Of a DNA stretch of 64,000 nt, positions 24,271 to 35,958 are shown piece after piece. The stretch is taken from contig CM049314.1 in NCBI GenBank assembly GCA_026874595.1, positions 31,633,729-31,697,728 of the forward strand, read 5' to 3'. Position 1 is the first letter of the stretch, and each line of letters starts with the position of its first letter. The DNA comes from Sipunculus nudus (Eukaryota; Annelida; Sipuncula; Golfingiida; Sipunculidae). A program made the translations under genes and the position numbers. The notes beneath the pieces were generated by a model that saw only the letters and a program-made list of their open reading frames with translations, had not been told where the DNA came from and searched no databases.

Positions 24271-25199
24271 TAATTTTCCTGTTGTAATATGATCTCCGTG
24301 CCATGCTTCATGTACGGCTGAGCTAATTGAGCCCAGTTAACCAGAAAATCTGCAGGTCTTCACAGTTGGCCAACTTAAACGTTGTCATTGTTTGTTTATC
24401 TAGAGAGAAAAAAAAAGGTCATCGTTCCTGAACAAAAAAGATTTTCTAACCTCATTTTTTTTCTATTTGCATCTTTTATAAAACATTAACAAACGAATGT
24501 CAGCTGTACCGGATGCCTCCTGATATACACAACTTAAATAATGCACAATTTAAAAAAAAGCTATGGTATATTCATTTTTATCACACGTCTTCGCTTTAAA
24601 AGGTCGTTTATTAATTAGAATCAACCCACTGTCTTATGTATGAAAATCCAGGTTTCAGACAAATGGATTTTATTTACTTTGTTAAATGATTAATGATAAA
24701 AGGTCACTGTACCTATATATGTGCCATTATATTTTGAACATTTAGATTTCCTAATATGTCATTAAGGGGTTCTTTTAAAGTTAGTCCTTAAATTTTTAAT
24801 ATGTGTTTTCCTGATATTCAAACACTATGTGTGAACCTGTTAATCTAAATGAAATTATAATAAATAAAAATACTTCAGTCTGTCTAAGTTAGAATAAACG
24901 GCATTAAGAACATCTCTCGTTGCCGTCATGTACCTAACCTAATGGATAACATTAAGCTTCCCAATTAAAATGTATTTACAATTATATGTGCTTGTGTATG
25001 CCTCACAGGCATTTTGGACCGTAATATTCGAAATCACCTGAGATATAGTTTCCATAAAATCTCCCTTGTTTTTTTTCATGTACCTTCTTACAAGCAGAAC
25101 ACACCCATTCTTCAATCCTCTGACATATTGAAAATCATGAATCTGAGAGTGAATATGACTCCCTTCCAAACCAGAAATTCAGGATCCACTCTAGGAAAG

Positions 25200-25720
25200 G
25201 TGATGTGTTTTGATGACCATGACCTTTGACCTACTTAAGTAAAATACATGTAAGACTTCCAGAAGCCTTTCCTGTATACAATATGTAAATGTTGCTAAGT
25301 GATACCAGTATAACTATGGGCTGTAGAATGCTATATATAAGAAGCAAAAGCCAGCAAGCAGGCGAAATTGAGGACAACTGTCAAACAGACAAACATACTG
25401 AGAATGTGACACAAAGTGAAGGTCACTTGACTAAACCTCATGAAGAAGACCAAGAAGAAGAAAATGAGCCAAAATTTGTAAACAGCGACCAATATTGACA
25501 AAGTTATTAGGAAAACAAAATTTAACTGTTTTTTATAACCTTGACCTTTGACCTTTATTGACCAAAAGCAATTGATTGTCAATCAACTTTGTTAGTTTGA
25601 AAGCGATTGGTGTACATTTGCGACCTGTAGAGTCGGCACAGACAATCAAACAGACAGGAACTGACCAACATGCAGACATACTGTCCTTGACCTTGACCGT
25701 TTTGACCGGTTATCAGCTGT
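25200..25720. repeat. Degenerate TGACCTTTGACCT-type repeat remnant
   Basis: Isolated units GACCATGACCTTTGACCTA (near 25217), ACCTTGACCTTTGACCTTTA (near 25540) and CCTTGACCTTGACCG (near 25685), in sequence also containing CAGACAGG-type motifs. This matches the style of the arrays at 58 and 62 kb but without a clear period. Confidence 0.5.
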
Positions 25721-26259
25721 CACCAAAACTACCATTGAAATATACCAAATGGAAATACAAGGCAATGTCACAACAACAAAAAATTCACTGAGGAATTTAT
25801 TACGGCCAAAACACTGCATCTTGTCCATGTACCAAGGGGGCGATAATTGTGTACAGGTATTCGAGTAACCAGCTGACTTTGACTTTCATATCACTGTAGA
25901 TGCTAAACTTAAGTCTGCTGTTGACATGTTCTAGCCGGCATTGCCACCGTTTTGAAAACCCAAGATTTGTTTTAAAATGCCAAAATATTTTTACAACATC
26001 TGTTACGGAACCTAATATAAACAGATCACGTATGCGTGATGAACACAAATTCTGTAACGGAGATAAAAAATATCAGATTCTGTAACACTAGGCAGCGTGA
26101 AATGTCTAGGGTAATGACTAAAGAAGTCAGTGGATTTTGTTAACAAATAAATATAATTTATCCTTAAAACAACCCTAACATTACAATACACTAAATCAAT
26201 ACAATTTATACAGTAAAACAGCGATATAACAACAAATCAATACAATCACATAGAAAAAA

Positions 26260-26502
26260 TCAAATATGTGCACAGTACCTGGATACCAACACCGCCACAA
26301 CGATAAGTTTTTTAAATGTATACTCTCGGAGAATGACAGTCCAGGGTAAAGCTCTTGTAACAATCCCAAAAGGAAACCGAAGTCCAAATGCATAAAATCC
26401 AGGAGAAAGACTTAGAAAATGTATAATTGCCGCATTCGTCGGATAAGGTCCTAGAAACTGACACACGCTTCTGCGTCCGCTGGAATCTGCTCTGCTGCTC
26501 AC
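26260..26502 (-). other. Small reading frame inside LTR copy A
   Basis: An 80-codon minus-strand frame downstream of the LTR TATA box containing GPYPTNAAIIHF and WTVILREYTF. The other LTR copy keeps the equivalent frame (46035-46262, GPYPTKAAIIDF, WTVILREFTF) without indels, but with many amino-acid changes. Both end near AGGTACTGT, a possible splice donor. It may be a leader peptide or a chance frame; no known domain. Confidence 0.3.
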
Positions 26503-26521
26503 TTTTCTAAAACACAGCCCC

Positions 26522-26529
26522 TTTATATA
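26522..26529 (-). promoter_or_regulatory. TATA box of LTR copy A
   Basis: TATATAAA on the minus strand within GGTATATAAAGGGG. It is conserved at the same position in LTR copy B (46325-46332). This sets the LTR's transcriptional direction. Confidence 0.65.
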
Positions 26530-27416
26530 CCTTCACACCTCAAGCCGAGAATTTTCCACTTCTCGAACAGTCTTAAGGATCCCACACAACACAGTAAACA
26601 CGCGTTTCAAGAATTATCGAGAAGAACATAGCCGTGTGTATCCCCACACACCAGGGTCATCACGTGACCCACGACCAGGTGTGAAAACCCAAGCTAGCAT
26701 GATAATGAGAGTTCAACCAGTACGGATTAAACATAGAGTGCAACGACACGAGTTACGCCCGTGTCACACAATAAAAAGAGCACCTGTAACATATCTGGTC
26801 TAGGGAAATCATTTATAAAAGAGGGACGTTTAGAGAAAAATAACGATTGTTCAGAGAAGTGATTTAAAATGTTGTATAGATCGATGTCTATGCAATGTGT
26901 ACCACCATGGGTATCACATTACTGTTTGGGAAGTGTTTTTATGCGATATTTTATTTTTCAAATGTAACGTCATTTATGGTTAAAGGAGCGAGGCCTAAAA
27001 ACACGACTCGGTAGTTCAGGTTCATGGATTCCAGTTTTAGACAAGCCACGACCTATTTGTACTATAATTTTGTCACAAATCTTTTGTTACCAGTAGACAT
27101 AAATTATAATTAGATGAACAGAAGGTGTCTGTGGGACTGTAATTCAGGAATATAAAGGGAAAATAGAATATAGTTAATGACACGTCAGTCATGAAGCTCA
27201 GCTATCTAGCATAACTTTATCGTCCATCTTTCAGTTACAAACGTATTTTGCATTTCATTCTGCAGGAGTAAACTGATATTTGCCTTTATAAAGTATATTA
27301 ATTTTTCCAGTCCAGAAGATAAAATTGCTGGTAACATATGCTTGATATTTTACCTATGTTGTATAGATTATATATCTTGTTTATTTTATAACTAATACAA
27401 GACATTTTCTAGGGCT

Positions 27417-27600
27417 TCAGTTTTGGCGTTCGGTCGTGTTGAAGGTGGAGGAAACCGGAGAATCCGCAAAAAAAAAACAAAAAAAAAAACCTAGCTTGAA
27501 CTGCCCACCATAGCATAACCCACTCTGATAGTCAAACCGGGAATCGAACCCGGGTCGTCCCTTGACTGTCCAGTCAATGATGACAAGAACAGACATGACA
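27417..27600 (-). mobile_element. tRNA-related SINE fragment
   Basis: On the minus strand GGGTTCGATTCCCGG (about 27537-27551) is a perfect B-box/T-arm stem-loop. An A-rich run and GGTGGAGGAAACCGGAG lie on the other side (27440-27470). No complete cloverleaf can be drawn, so this is not called a tRNA gene. It differs from the 9.0 and 14.5 kb SINE family. Confidence 0.55.
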
Positions 27601-27839
27601 GGCGCTAATATGCGAATAAAGAGACATAAGAAGATGGCAGAATCTATTAAATTTCAAAAAGCTGTTTCATCTTTGTACAACTGACAGACAAAAAAATAGA
27701 CGATGTAACATTAAATTAATAAAAATATCAAGAAATTTAATACATTTTCTACAAAAGATAAAATACAATGCAAGGAAAATGATACTAGACATTCTGGCCC
27801 CATCTAGAATTTAGATAAAACTACCTAGTACAAAACCGG

Positions 27840-27965
27840 GTAAAGCTGGTGATGCATAATTGGTTTCATGTTATAGGCCTTTGATTAAAGCATGTAACGT
27901 GATGCCGCTGCTAACCAAACGACATATGGTTTCAAATTAAAGGAAATCACCTTTCCTGATGTCTT
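27840..27965. repeat. Diverged repeat, partner at 24.14 kb
   Basis: See the partner; shared ATTAAAGGAAA and TTTCCTG core with ordered flanking matches. Confidence 0.5.
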
Positions 27966-28189
27966 TTTTTTTTATTCTTTTTCTATTCTTTTTTTCCATA
28001 CATCTCATTTCATCATCGACATCGCCCGAGAAAAGTTTAATAATAAACAGTCAAACATAATCTACAAACAATCACGTTAAAGCTAATAATTAATACAACA
28101 TTATTGCATGATCACATTAAGCCTGGTTGGATAATTTTCAATTTTTGTACATGTTTATCGGGGTTTGTTCTTTTTTTCTGCTACCCTTC

Positions 28190-29400
28190 CTTCCAACGGT
28201 TCAATACACTTCACTTTCTTAAGAAATTATTAAAAGATGGAGCATCAAACTTTTCTCTGTCAGAAAATACCACCAATTTAAAAATTAACAGTATAGTGTC
28301 GATAAGAGCCTTATGTTGGGCATCTTTGCTACTTCCCATATAAATTATACATGTATTCAATAGTGGAAGATTTAATCCATAGTTACAGGCCCATTCTTTT
28401 ATCATACAATAAAAATTTACGCTGACTATACATTCACAAAACAAATGCATGCCCGATTCACGTTCTACAAAACAATAAGAACATCTGTTGTTGTCAGCTA
28501 TTCTCCAGATGTAGAGTTTTGCCTTTACATTTAAAATATTATGCAGTATTCTATACTGGAAGTGGCGCAAATACATATCCATTGTTGTTGTGTAAATATG
28601 CGCAGCTGCATCAGTCCAAGAAAAACTATCCCAAAGTAAACTTTGAAGAAATGATTTAGAAAGAGGTTCACATACTTTCTTATCATTTCATCATATATAT
28701 ATCTAAACTTAATGTTTCTTATGTCTACCCAATTTTCCCCCAGTGGCATAACTATACGGTGATGGCATAAAAATCAACTGGTTCTTTTTTGCTAGTGGGT
28801 ATTCTTTTCCAGTTCTGAGGTATAGCTTGTTGAATAGACAACCAGTGAATAAATTGTGTTTTATAAGCTTTACATTCTTCTGGCAACAGTTCTATCAGAC
28901 CTTTCTAACACCCGTTGCTATGATTTAATTGATATACATACCATATTCCAAGGTCATGCAAGTATTTCTTAAAGATTGTCTTCTCCCCAACTAATATAGG
29001 TATGTTATTCCATATTGTTTGCAACCCTACACTCAAGGCGCTGGCAGGTATACTTGAGGTAAATGTTGCCCATGATTCGGGACAATGTATATAAAATCCT
29101 GGTAGCTTTTTCAATAATGTGCGTGTTTCAAAATTTTTCAATTACACCGATATTTTTAAAATAGAAGTTTGGTACCACCGTACATTTTAAATTTGGTACG
29201 GTTTTCATCCTTATTATCAAAATAATCCTCTGGCTTTCTAACATACAATCAATATCTGGCAGTTTTATTCCGCCGTTTTCAGTACCGCTTATAAGAACCT
29301 CATACTTAATCTTTGGTTTTCTACCATACCAAATAAATTCCACCATGCAATTTTTAACCTATTTGACAAAATCTTTCGGCGGTTCTAGGATATTCATAGC
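28190..29400 (-). pseudogene. Decayed L1-like LINE ORF2, C-terminal part
   Basis: Reading the minus strand from 29.35 kb, frames give FIWYGRKPKIKYEVL and ENGGIKLPDI, typical of the region after the reverse-transcriptase core. Then come WNNIPILV and YLHDLGIW, then FQYRILHNIL, and a zinc-knuckle-like CSYC..HLFCEC characteristic of the zf-RVT domain. Several frame shifts separate the pieces. Catalytic RT and endonuclease regions are absent, so it is 5'-truncated and dead. A second copy of the zinc-finger region lies at 37.44 kb on the plus strand. Confidence 0.8.
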
Positions 29401-29589
29401 ATACAGTTGCTTTGAGATACACAAACATTTCCTGATGTCAATGAGCAACATTCTTCATAAAGGTCTAGTAAAACTCAAGTAACAAGTTGATGTGATACAC
29501 ATAGCAAGCAGAACGAAAGCTAAATATGTAAAACTAAAGCATTAACTTTATTCACTTGTCTTCACATCAGAACAAGGGAAACTAACAAC

Positions 29590-29720
29590 ATTTTTAACTC
29601 GGATTTGGACTAGAGTTCCAAATGACTCGGACTTGAAAAAGGTGGCCTCGAACTTGGAATCGGGTGGACTAAACTCGGACGTGCACTCGACCTGGGTTGT
29701 GTGGACCATCAACGATTTTT
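29590..29720. repeat. Degenerate ACTCGGACTTG repeat
   Basis: Imperfect ACTCGGACTTG / GGACTAGAGTTCC motifs. CCAAATGACTCGGACTTGAA is also found in near-identical form near 54.24 kb, linking the dispersed patches. Confidence 0.55.
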
Positions 29721-29959
29721 ACAGCCATTCACCGATTCTCACATTTGATAAAAATGCTTCTCTGTGCTTAGGCTTCCCACAATGTTACTAAAATTATACT
29801 CCACCTGTAATTACACATACACTACATACTAAATGTTTTTTTCTCCGTCATCATTCTAAAAATATATTACTTGCCAGTTATTATTTATGTACAATTTGTT
29901 TACATTACTCAGAAGCTTTGTTCTTGATCGTTAAGTAAAAAATGCTTCTGAGCTGGTTA

Positions 29960-30470
29960 AGCTTCTGAAGTATTTTTTTTTTTGTTCGTTAACAATGCCA
30001 AAAAACGGGTCCTCTGTATTACACCGTAAAAATAATCAGATCTATTTGTAGATACTAAATGTGTCACAATAATGTTTATCGATACATTATTGATATCGGC
30101 GAATAGGTTTTCAAGTGTTTTCATCAAAATAAAAGGTTTCCTTAGCTGATCACTTTTGTGGAGCCAAGGCGCAACCTTGACATTCCCATACAAAGTTGCT
30201 TCCGGCCAAGGAAAAAAAACCAGTAACCGTTCACGGCTAGGTCCATAACAGTGTTTCCTGTTTAATATACGGTGATGTAATCTGTATTTTTATACGAAAA
30301 CGTCTTATTATCGTAACGGGAATTAGGTCTTGTGAAAACGAGACCAAATATTAGTTTGCTTTGAATATACCATGATGAGAGACGAGACGATGTTTGCCGG
30401 CGTCTCTATATAGAAAGCATAAAGACATCAACAGAACGTTATAATTGTGCGTTTGTTGGGTGAATTATTG
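29960..30470. other. No supported feature
   Basis: AT-rich, with one minus frame of 78 codons (29957-30193) and no recognisable motif. Confidence 0.4.
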
Positions 30471-30479
30471 GTATCAAAA

Positions 30480-31265
30480 GGTCCATGGCTTTAAGGGGCG
30501 ATGATTTTGCCCAGGTAATTCAGTAAGGAGTTACTTAGACCTCCGTTTAACTATGGATAATAAACTACAGTCTCTCGTTGACAGGTTTAGCCGGAATTTT
30601 GACCCTTCTGGTAATCATTCTAAAATGAGAAGGTAATTTTATTACGTCTTGGGTCTTAGATTAAATTAAAAAAATTGTTCGCTTTGACGACGAAAATATG
30701 ACGATTGTTCAGTTAAGTGGTTTAAAATGATGTTGAAATAATTGAGTGCGTAATTCAAGTGGAGTTTCTTCGGTGCCTCAGCAATTGGTTCTCATCAAAG
30801 ACATCCTGTGAATCATATTACTATTTGTCAATAGTATTTATAAAATTTTGCAAATGTAACGACATCTATGGCTTTTGAGTAAAAAGCATGAGGCCTAAAA
30901 CCAGGACTAAGCTCAAGCCTCAGCAAATTAAATTCAGGAACATGATGTAAATCCTATTACTGTGCGGGAATAATATTGCAAGCGATATTATTTTTTTGCA
31001 AATGTAACGCCATTAATGCGTTTGGAATAAGAGGACTGAGGCCCAGAAAAAAATATTCAGTAGTTCTGGTTTTTTAAAAGCTTTGTTCTTCGATTTCAGT
31101 TCTAGGTACACCGAGAGTTCTTCTTCATTGCTAACCAAGGAGGATGCAAAATTCAATGAGGAGAACAAAAGGTGTCTGTAGAAACGTACTTCACAAATGT
31201 AAAAGTAATGGGACAAATAATATAAAGTAATGATCATGACGCACAGCTGTCTAGCATGACATTAT
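30480..31265. repeat. Third duplicated block, copy 2 (no LTR)
   Basis: Direct partner of 25830-27250. The junction equivalent to the LTR insertion lies near 30650 (TTTTATTACGTCTTGGGTC) with no insert. The region holding GCAAATGTAACG and GAGGCC appears twice inside this copy (near 30850 and 30995), a further internal duplication. Confidence 0.6.
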
Positions 31266-31269
31266 GGCA

Positions 31270-32100
31270 AACTTAACATTCATTTCAAATATTATAGTAT
31301 GTCCCATTAAGGGGCGCATATCGGATGTTGGAGATAATTCTGATATGCTAATGTTTCTGTTGGGTATATAACATTGACAGAACATTCTGAGCATTCGGAC
31401 AACACAGAATCAGATAATTGATTCCAGCTTTTTACATGTATACTTTGCAACTTCTTGAGGTTTACTTGTGAAGTAACAGCGTGAGTTAACGTCTTTCAGC
31501 TGACGATGTAATTTATCATATTTCAAAATAATTATTATCAGTGTCAAAATCTGTAAAAAAATCTGTCCTTGACCCTGTCACTTCCGTCATCATGTCGTGA
31601 AAAGAATTGGTTTACTCCGTTCATTTATACAAGCTACGGTGTTTTTATTGTTAAAAAAATGCCGGAGTACCTGGTTTAGTCAATGGCAGGTGACTTTTTT
31701 TAAATACATCCAATTTATACTATAATCAAATTTCTTACAGATTTTTCTTTTTGTTTGAACTTTGCAGGAGGACAGGGATGTTTGAAACATGTTTTTGTAC
31801 TCCCCAAGGTAAAACATATTTTTGCTGGGACAATATGGTTACATGATTGATATTTGATATACACACACGCAAACTAGCCATTAAGCTAGCCAGTAAAGAC
31901 CGCCGGAGAAGAAGAGACATGACATATACCTGAGAAGCATATTGCCAAAAAAATACAAGTTAAACAGTAGAGAATAGTACCTCCCCATACCAAGTGGCTT
32001 CCAGCCCCCCCCCCCCCCCCCCTTCCCCCACAAAAAAAAGTAAACATTCACTTTTAGATATGTAATTGTGTTACCCGTTATGCGGCCATACGATCTCCCT
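31270..32100. other. Unassigned sequence with an 18-bp C run
   Basis: No gene or repeat partner was seen. A C run is present at 32005-32022. Confidence 0.4.
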
Positions 32101-32105
32101 GTTCT

Positions 32106-32345
32106 TTACTTGGAAAACATGTTACGGAAATTCGGGTACCTAAACGTGTGCATTCTTGCAGCTGGAGCGTCTTTTGCCGTTGGTTTTCGTATATCTTCGT
32201 TCAAAAGGGCAACACATCCAAAGCTCAGCTCCAGGACGATATTAACAGTGAGAAATACAATCATGGCCACATCTAACAATCTAGTCACTCTTTGCGGCTG
32301 GTTAACAACCTGTTTCAAGGCATTATTTACGCAAGACTGAGATAG
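32106..32345 (-). CDS. Possible single exon of a membrane protein
   Basis: On the minus strand a sequence preceded by an acceptor-like TTCTATCTCAG reads a continuous peptide with one hydrophobic helix (LLDVAMIVFLTVNIVLELSF), then GC and a charged segment (NEDIRKPTAKD). A donor-like AG/GTACCC lies near 32130. The pattern of helix, GC and RKP faintly recalls the start of SLC10-type bile-acid transporters; that is a weak impression, not an identification. A plus-strand frame overlaps (32068-32340). It ends only 25 bases from the palindrome boundary. Confidence 0.25.
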   Translation of the reverse strand, partial: LSQSCVNNALKQVVNQPQRVTRLLDVAMIVFLTVNIVLELSFGCVALLNEDIRKPTAKDAPAARMHTFRYPNFRNMFSK

Positions 32346-32945
32346 AACTTAGCCTATAGGTCTCTGATTCAACGTTAATGGTTCCAAAGAACATCATGGA
32401 AGGCTCCAACATGTGGGGGCAAGCAGAAAAAAACCTGTGCTGCTTGTCAGTACAATTGAACGTAATTACAGCAAAAGAAGGGTCAGAAAACAGCGGTCAG
32501 ATTGTTATAACTGCTGCCGAAGCCTATGAAAAGCCAAGAGCGAGAAGTGGCGGACATACACGTGCAAGTCTAGGAAAACTGGAGAACTGAGATTGACGAG
32601 AGCATCTTACTACTATCAGAAAGTGTTAATAATTTATTAGGCTCCGCTGTATATTAAGATAATTCCAAGTGATATCAAATACCTACGATGAGGGATAAAC
32701 ATTTCAAGATCACTCAAAAAGAATATTTTATTGATTTAATTATAACTTATTTAATTTTTATGGGTGGCTTTACATTGTTTGTTTGTTTTTTTTTGTTTGT
32801 TTGTTTGTTTTTCTTTGGACGTTAATGATGTAAATAACAAATGTTCTTGATGTGTGAGTCGCCATAAAAAATATGAAAAAATCGGTAACACATAAAAAAT
32901 GATATGCTGTAGAAACTAAGAAAAAAGCCATGGGCCTTGTGTAAA

Positions 32946-32948
<3 letters not shown>

Positions 32949-32990
<42 letters not shown>
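32949..32990. repeat. (GA)n microsatellite in left arm
   Basis: About 21 GA units. The counterpart in the right arm (35909-35955) is a few bases longer. Confidence 0.95.
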
Positions 32991-33445
32991 ATGCATTAAG
33001 ATACAGATCCAGAAGTAAGCATTATGGTTAAGTATGATCGTACGCACCTCGCGCAACGGATATACATTACAGTCGTCCCGAATCTCCTCTCGTTTAACCG
33101 CTGTTTTCTCTGGCAAGATTTTCTGGGTTCAAACACCCGGGTGAACAGAGCGGAAATAATTTTAATTAGACCAATGAGACAATTGCATTGCATGTTTATA
33201 GCTTCCATGGCTCAGAGCCAGGCCTCCTTTTCATTTCCTTGACCATCTCCGTTTCAGCCAATTAACAGGTAACCACTGAACAGGACGATCCTGGGCAGCA
33301 TTTTTTTTTAAATTTATTTTTTTCTATTATAATTCAATGTATATTGTTTAAGGTATGATAAATAATGGTATGTACGAAACCCATGTGAGCTATTAAACTA
33401 AAAAAATAGCTCGTAAACTACTGATCGTAACGTTATACGAAGGCA

Positions 33446-34350
33446 AGTCCGAGTCCAAGCAATTCTAGTCCAGTTCAAAGTCCGAGTCCAAGCAATTCTA
33501 GTCCAGTTCAAAGTCAGAGTCCAAACAATTCTAGTCCAGTTCAAAGTCCGAGTCCAAGCAATTCTAGTCCAGTTCAAAGTCCGAGTCCAAGCAATTCTAG
33601 TCCAGTTCAAAGTCCGAGTCCAAGCAATTATAGTCCAGTTCAAAGTCCGAGTCCAAGCAATTCTAGTCCAGTTCAAAATCCGAGTCCAAGCAATTCTAGT
33701 CCAGTTCAAAGTCCGAGTCCAAGCAATTCTAGTCCAGTTCAAAGTCCGAGTCCAAGCAATTCTAGTCCAGTTCAAAGTCCGAGTCCAAGCAATTCTAGTC
33801 CAGTTCAAAGTCCGAGTCCAAGCAATTCTAGTCCAGTTTAAAGTCCGAGTCCAAGCAATTCTAGTCCAGTTCAAAGTCCGAGTCCAAGCAATTATAGTCC
33901 AGTTCAAAGTCCGAGTCCAAGCAATTCTAGTCCAGTTCAAAATCCGAGTCCAAGCAATTCTAGTCAAGTTCAAAGTCCGAGTCCAAGCAATTCTAGTCCA
34001 GTTCAAAGTCCGAGTCCAAGCAATTCTAGTCCAGTTCAAAGTCCGAGTCCAAGCAATTCTAGTCCAGTTCAAAGTCCGAGTCCAAGCAATTCTAGTCCAG
34101 TTTAAAGTCCGAGTCCAAGCAATTCTAGTCCAGTTCAAAGTCCGAGTCCAAGCAATTCTAGTCCAGTTCAAAGTCCGAGTCCAAGCAAATCTATTCCAGT
34201 TCAAAGTCCGAGTCCGAGCAATTCTAGTCCAATTCAAAGTCCGAGTCCAAGCAATTCTAGTCCAGTTCAAAGTCCGAGTCAAAGCAAATCTAGTCCAGTT
34301 CAAAGCCCGAGTCCAAGCAATTCTAGTCCAGTTCAAAGTCCGAGTCCAAG
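33446..34350. repeat. 33-bp minisatellite, about 27 units (left arm)
   Basis: The unit AGTCCGAGTCCAAGCAATTC followed by TAGTCCAGTTCAA has variant units differing by one or two bases. Because 33 is divisible by three and the unit lacks a stop on the minus strand, the array creates a 330-codon frame of WTRTLNWTRIA repeats (33398-34390). This is an expected artefact, not evidence of a protein. Confidence 0.95.
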
Positions 34351-34509
34351 GTTCCATTCCAACTCCGCTTTCTTCTTGGCCGAGTCTCATTTACCATTAG
34401 AAGCATTTTAAACTTTGAATTTGAGATCATCCAATGTATTTATATTACGTATTTTACACAAGTGTTATAATTTAATATTGCATTACAATAAGCACCCAAT
34501 GCAGAGGTT

Positions 34510-34563
34510 GAATTTATTATATATAATCTTAACTGTGTGTAATAATATGTAATGCATATGTAA
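34510..34563. other. Palindrome centre (54-bp spacer)
   Basis: Non-palindromic AT-rich spacer between the two arms. It shows that the junction is not a simple mirror fold at one base. Confidence 0.9.
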
Positions 34564-34714
34564 AACCTCTGCATTGGGTGCTTATTGTAATGCAATATTA
34601 AATTATAACACTTGTGTAAAATACGTAATATAAATACATTGGATGATCTCAAGTTTAAAATGCTTCTAATGGTAAATGAGACTCGGCCAAGAAGAAAGCG
34701 GAGTTGGAATGGAA

Positions 34715-35457
34715 CCTTGGACTCGGACTTTGAACTGAACTAGAATTGCTTGGACTCGGGCTTTGAACTGGACTAGATTTGCTTGGACTCGGACTTTGAA
34801 CTGGACTAGAATTGCTTGGACTCGGACTTTGAATTGGACTAGAATTGCTCGGACTCGGACTTTGAACTGGAATAGATTTGCTTGGACTCGGACTTTGAAC
34901 TGGACTAGAATCGCTTGGACTCGGACTTTGAACTGGACTAGAATTGCTTGGACTCGGACTTTAAACTGGACTAGAATTGCTTGGACTCGGACTTTGAACT
35001 GGACTAGAATTGCTTGGACTCGGACTTTGAACTGGACTAGAATTGCTTGGACTCGGACTTTGAACTGGACTAGAATTGCTTGGACTCGGACTTTGAACTG
35101 GACTAGAATTGCTTGGACTCGGATTTTGAACTGGACTAGAATTGCTTGGACTCGGACTTTGAACTGGACTAGAATTGCTTGGACTCGGACTTTGAACTGG
35201 ACTAGAATTGCTTGGACTCGGACTTTGAACTGGAATAGATTTGCTTGGACTCGGACTTTGAACTGGACTAGAATTGCTTGGACTCGGACTTTGAACTGGA
35301 CTAGAATTGTTTGGACTCGGACTTTGAACTGGACTAGAATTGCTTGGACTCGGACTTTGAACTGGACTAGAATTGTTTGGACTCGGACTTTGAACTGGAC
35401 TAGAATTGCTTGGACTCGGACTTTGAACTGGACTAGAATTGCTTGGACTCGGACTTG
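34715..35457. repeat. 33-bp minisatellite, about 22 units (right arm)
   Basis: Reverse-complement version of the left array. It gives a 248-codon plus-strand frame (34763-35509) of the same 11-residue period, likewise considered an artefact. Confidence 0.95.
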
Positions 35458-35907
35458 CCTTCGTATAACGTTACGATCAGTAGTTTACGAGCTATTTTTT
35501 TTAGTTTAATAGCTCACATGGGTTTCGTACATACCATTATTTATCATACCTTAAACAATATACATTGAATTATATTAGAAAAAAAAATAAAAAAAAATGC
35601 TGCCCAGGATCGTCCTGTTCAGTGGTTACCTGTTAATTGGCTGAAACGGAGATGGTCAAGGAAATGAAAAGGGGGCCTGGCTCTGAGCCATGGAAGCTAT
35701 AAACATGCAATGCAATTGTCTCATTGGTCTAATTAAAATTATTTCCGCTCTGCTCACCCGGGTGTTTGAACCCAGAAAATCTTGCCAGAGAAAACAGCGG
35801 TTAAACGAGAGGAGATTCGGGACGACTGTAATGTATATCCGTTGCGCGAGGTGCGTACGATCATACTTAACCATAATGCTTACTTCTGGATCTGTATCTT
35901 AATGCAT

Positions 35908-35908
<1 letters not shown>

Positions 35909-35955
<47 letters not shown>
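35909..35955. repeat. (CT)n microsatellite in right arm
   Basis: Reverse complement of the left-arm GA tract, about 23 units. Confidence 0.95.

Positions 35956-35958
<3 letters not shown>

Larger units (their letters stand above)
26001..26791 (-). mobile_element. Solo LTR, copy A (Ty3/gypsy-like, intact length)
   Basis: A 791-bp segment begins TGTTACGG and ends CTGTAACA, the TG...CA pattern of retrotransposon LTRs, with near-matching 4-bp flanks CATC and TATC. On the minus strand it has a TATA box, TATATAAAGGGG, about one third in, so transcription would run on the minus strand. A second copy (43944-46588) shares both ends. No gag-pol is adjacent, so it is a solo LTR left by recombination. 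Superfamily is inferred from the 4-bp target duplication and end sequence; BEL is an alternative. Confidence 0.82.
25830..27250. repeat. Third duplicated block, copy 1 (interrupted by an LTR)
   Basis: Flanking segments 25830-26000 and 26792-27250 align in order with 30480-31265. Shared motifs are GGGGCGAT, CTTGTT/CGTTGACA..TTAGCCGG, ACGATTGTTCAG, GATTTAAAATG, GCAAATGTAACG-like, GAGGCCTAAAA, AGGTGTCTGT, and CATGA.GC.CAGCT.TCTAGCAT. The LTR at 26001-26791 is absent from the partner. Confidence 0.65.
32370..34509 (+). repeat. Giant palindrome, left arm
   Basis: A 2,140-bp arm starting CAACGTTAATGGTTCC and ending CAATGCAGAGGTT. It is the near-exact reverse complement of 34564-36533, with only scattered single-base differences and array-length differences. 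Order inward: unique 570 bp, a TTTG-rich tract, a (GA)n tract, unique 450 bp, a 33-bp minisatellite, 150 bp unique. No transposase or TE protein is visible. The high arm identity implies a recent event, gene conversion or an assembly fold-back. Confidence 0.93.

Noticed and set aside
25289-25498. 69-codon acidic frame (EEDQEEENEPK)
   Set aside because: Overlaps a degenerate TGACCT-type repeat and is purine-rich by composition. No independent support.
27535-27600. tRNA gene on the minus strand
   Set aside because: Only the T-arm/B-box portion is convincing. Acceptor and anticodon arms cannot be formed.
28211-28582. 123-codon host gene on the minus strand
   Set aside because: Matches the zf-RVT tail of an L1-like LINE, with neighbouring frames giving other LINE segments.
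33398-34390. 330-codon frame of WTRTLNWTRIA repeats (minus) and its 248-codon partner at 34763-35509 (plus)
   Set aside because: It follows automatically from a 33-bp minisatellite with no stop in that frame. The two frames are the same DNA in inverted arms, with no signal peptide, domain or regulatory context.
33446-35457. CRISPR-like array
   Set aside because: Units are directly contiguous with no unique spacers, and the setting is eukaryotic. It is a minisatellite.
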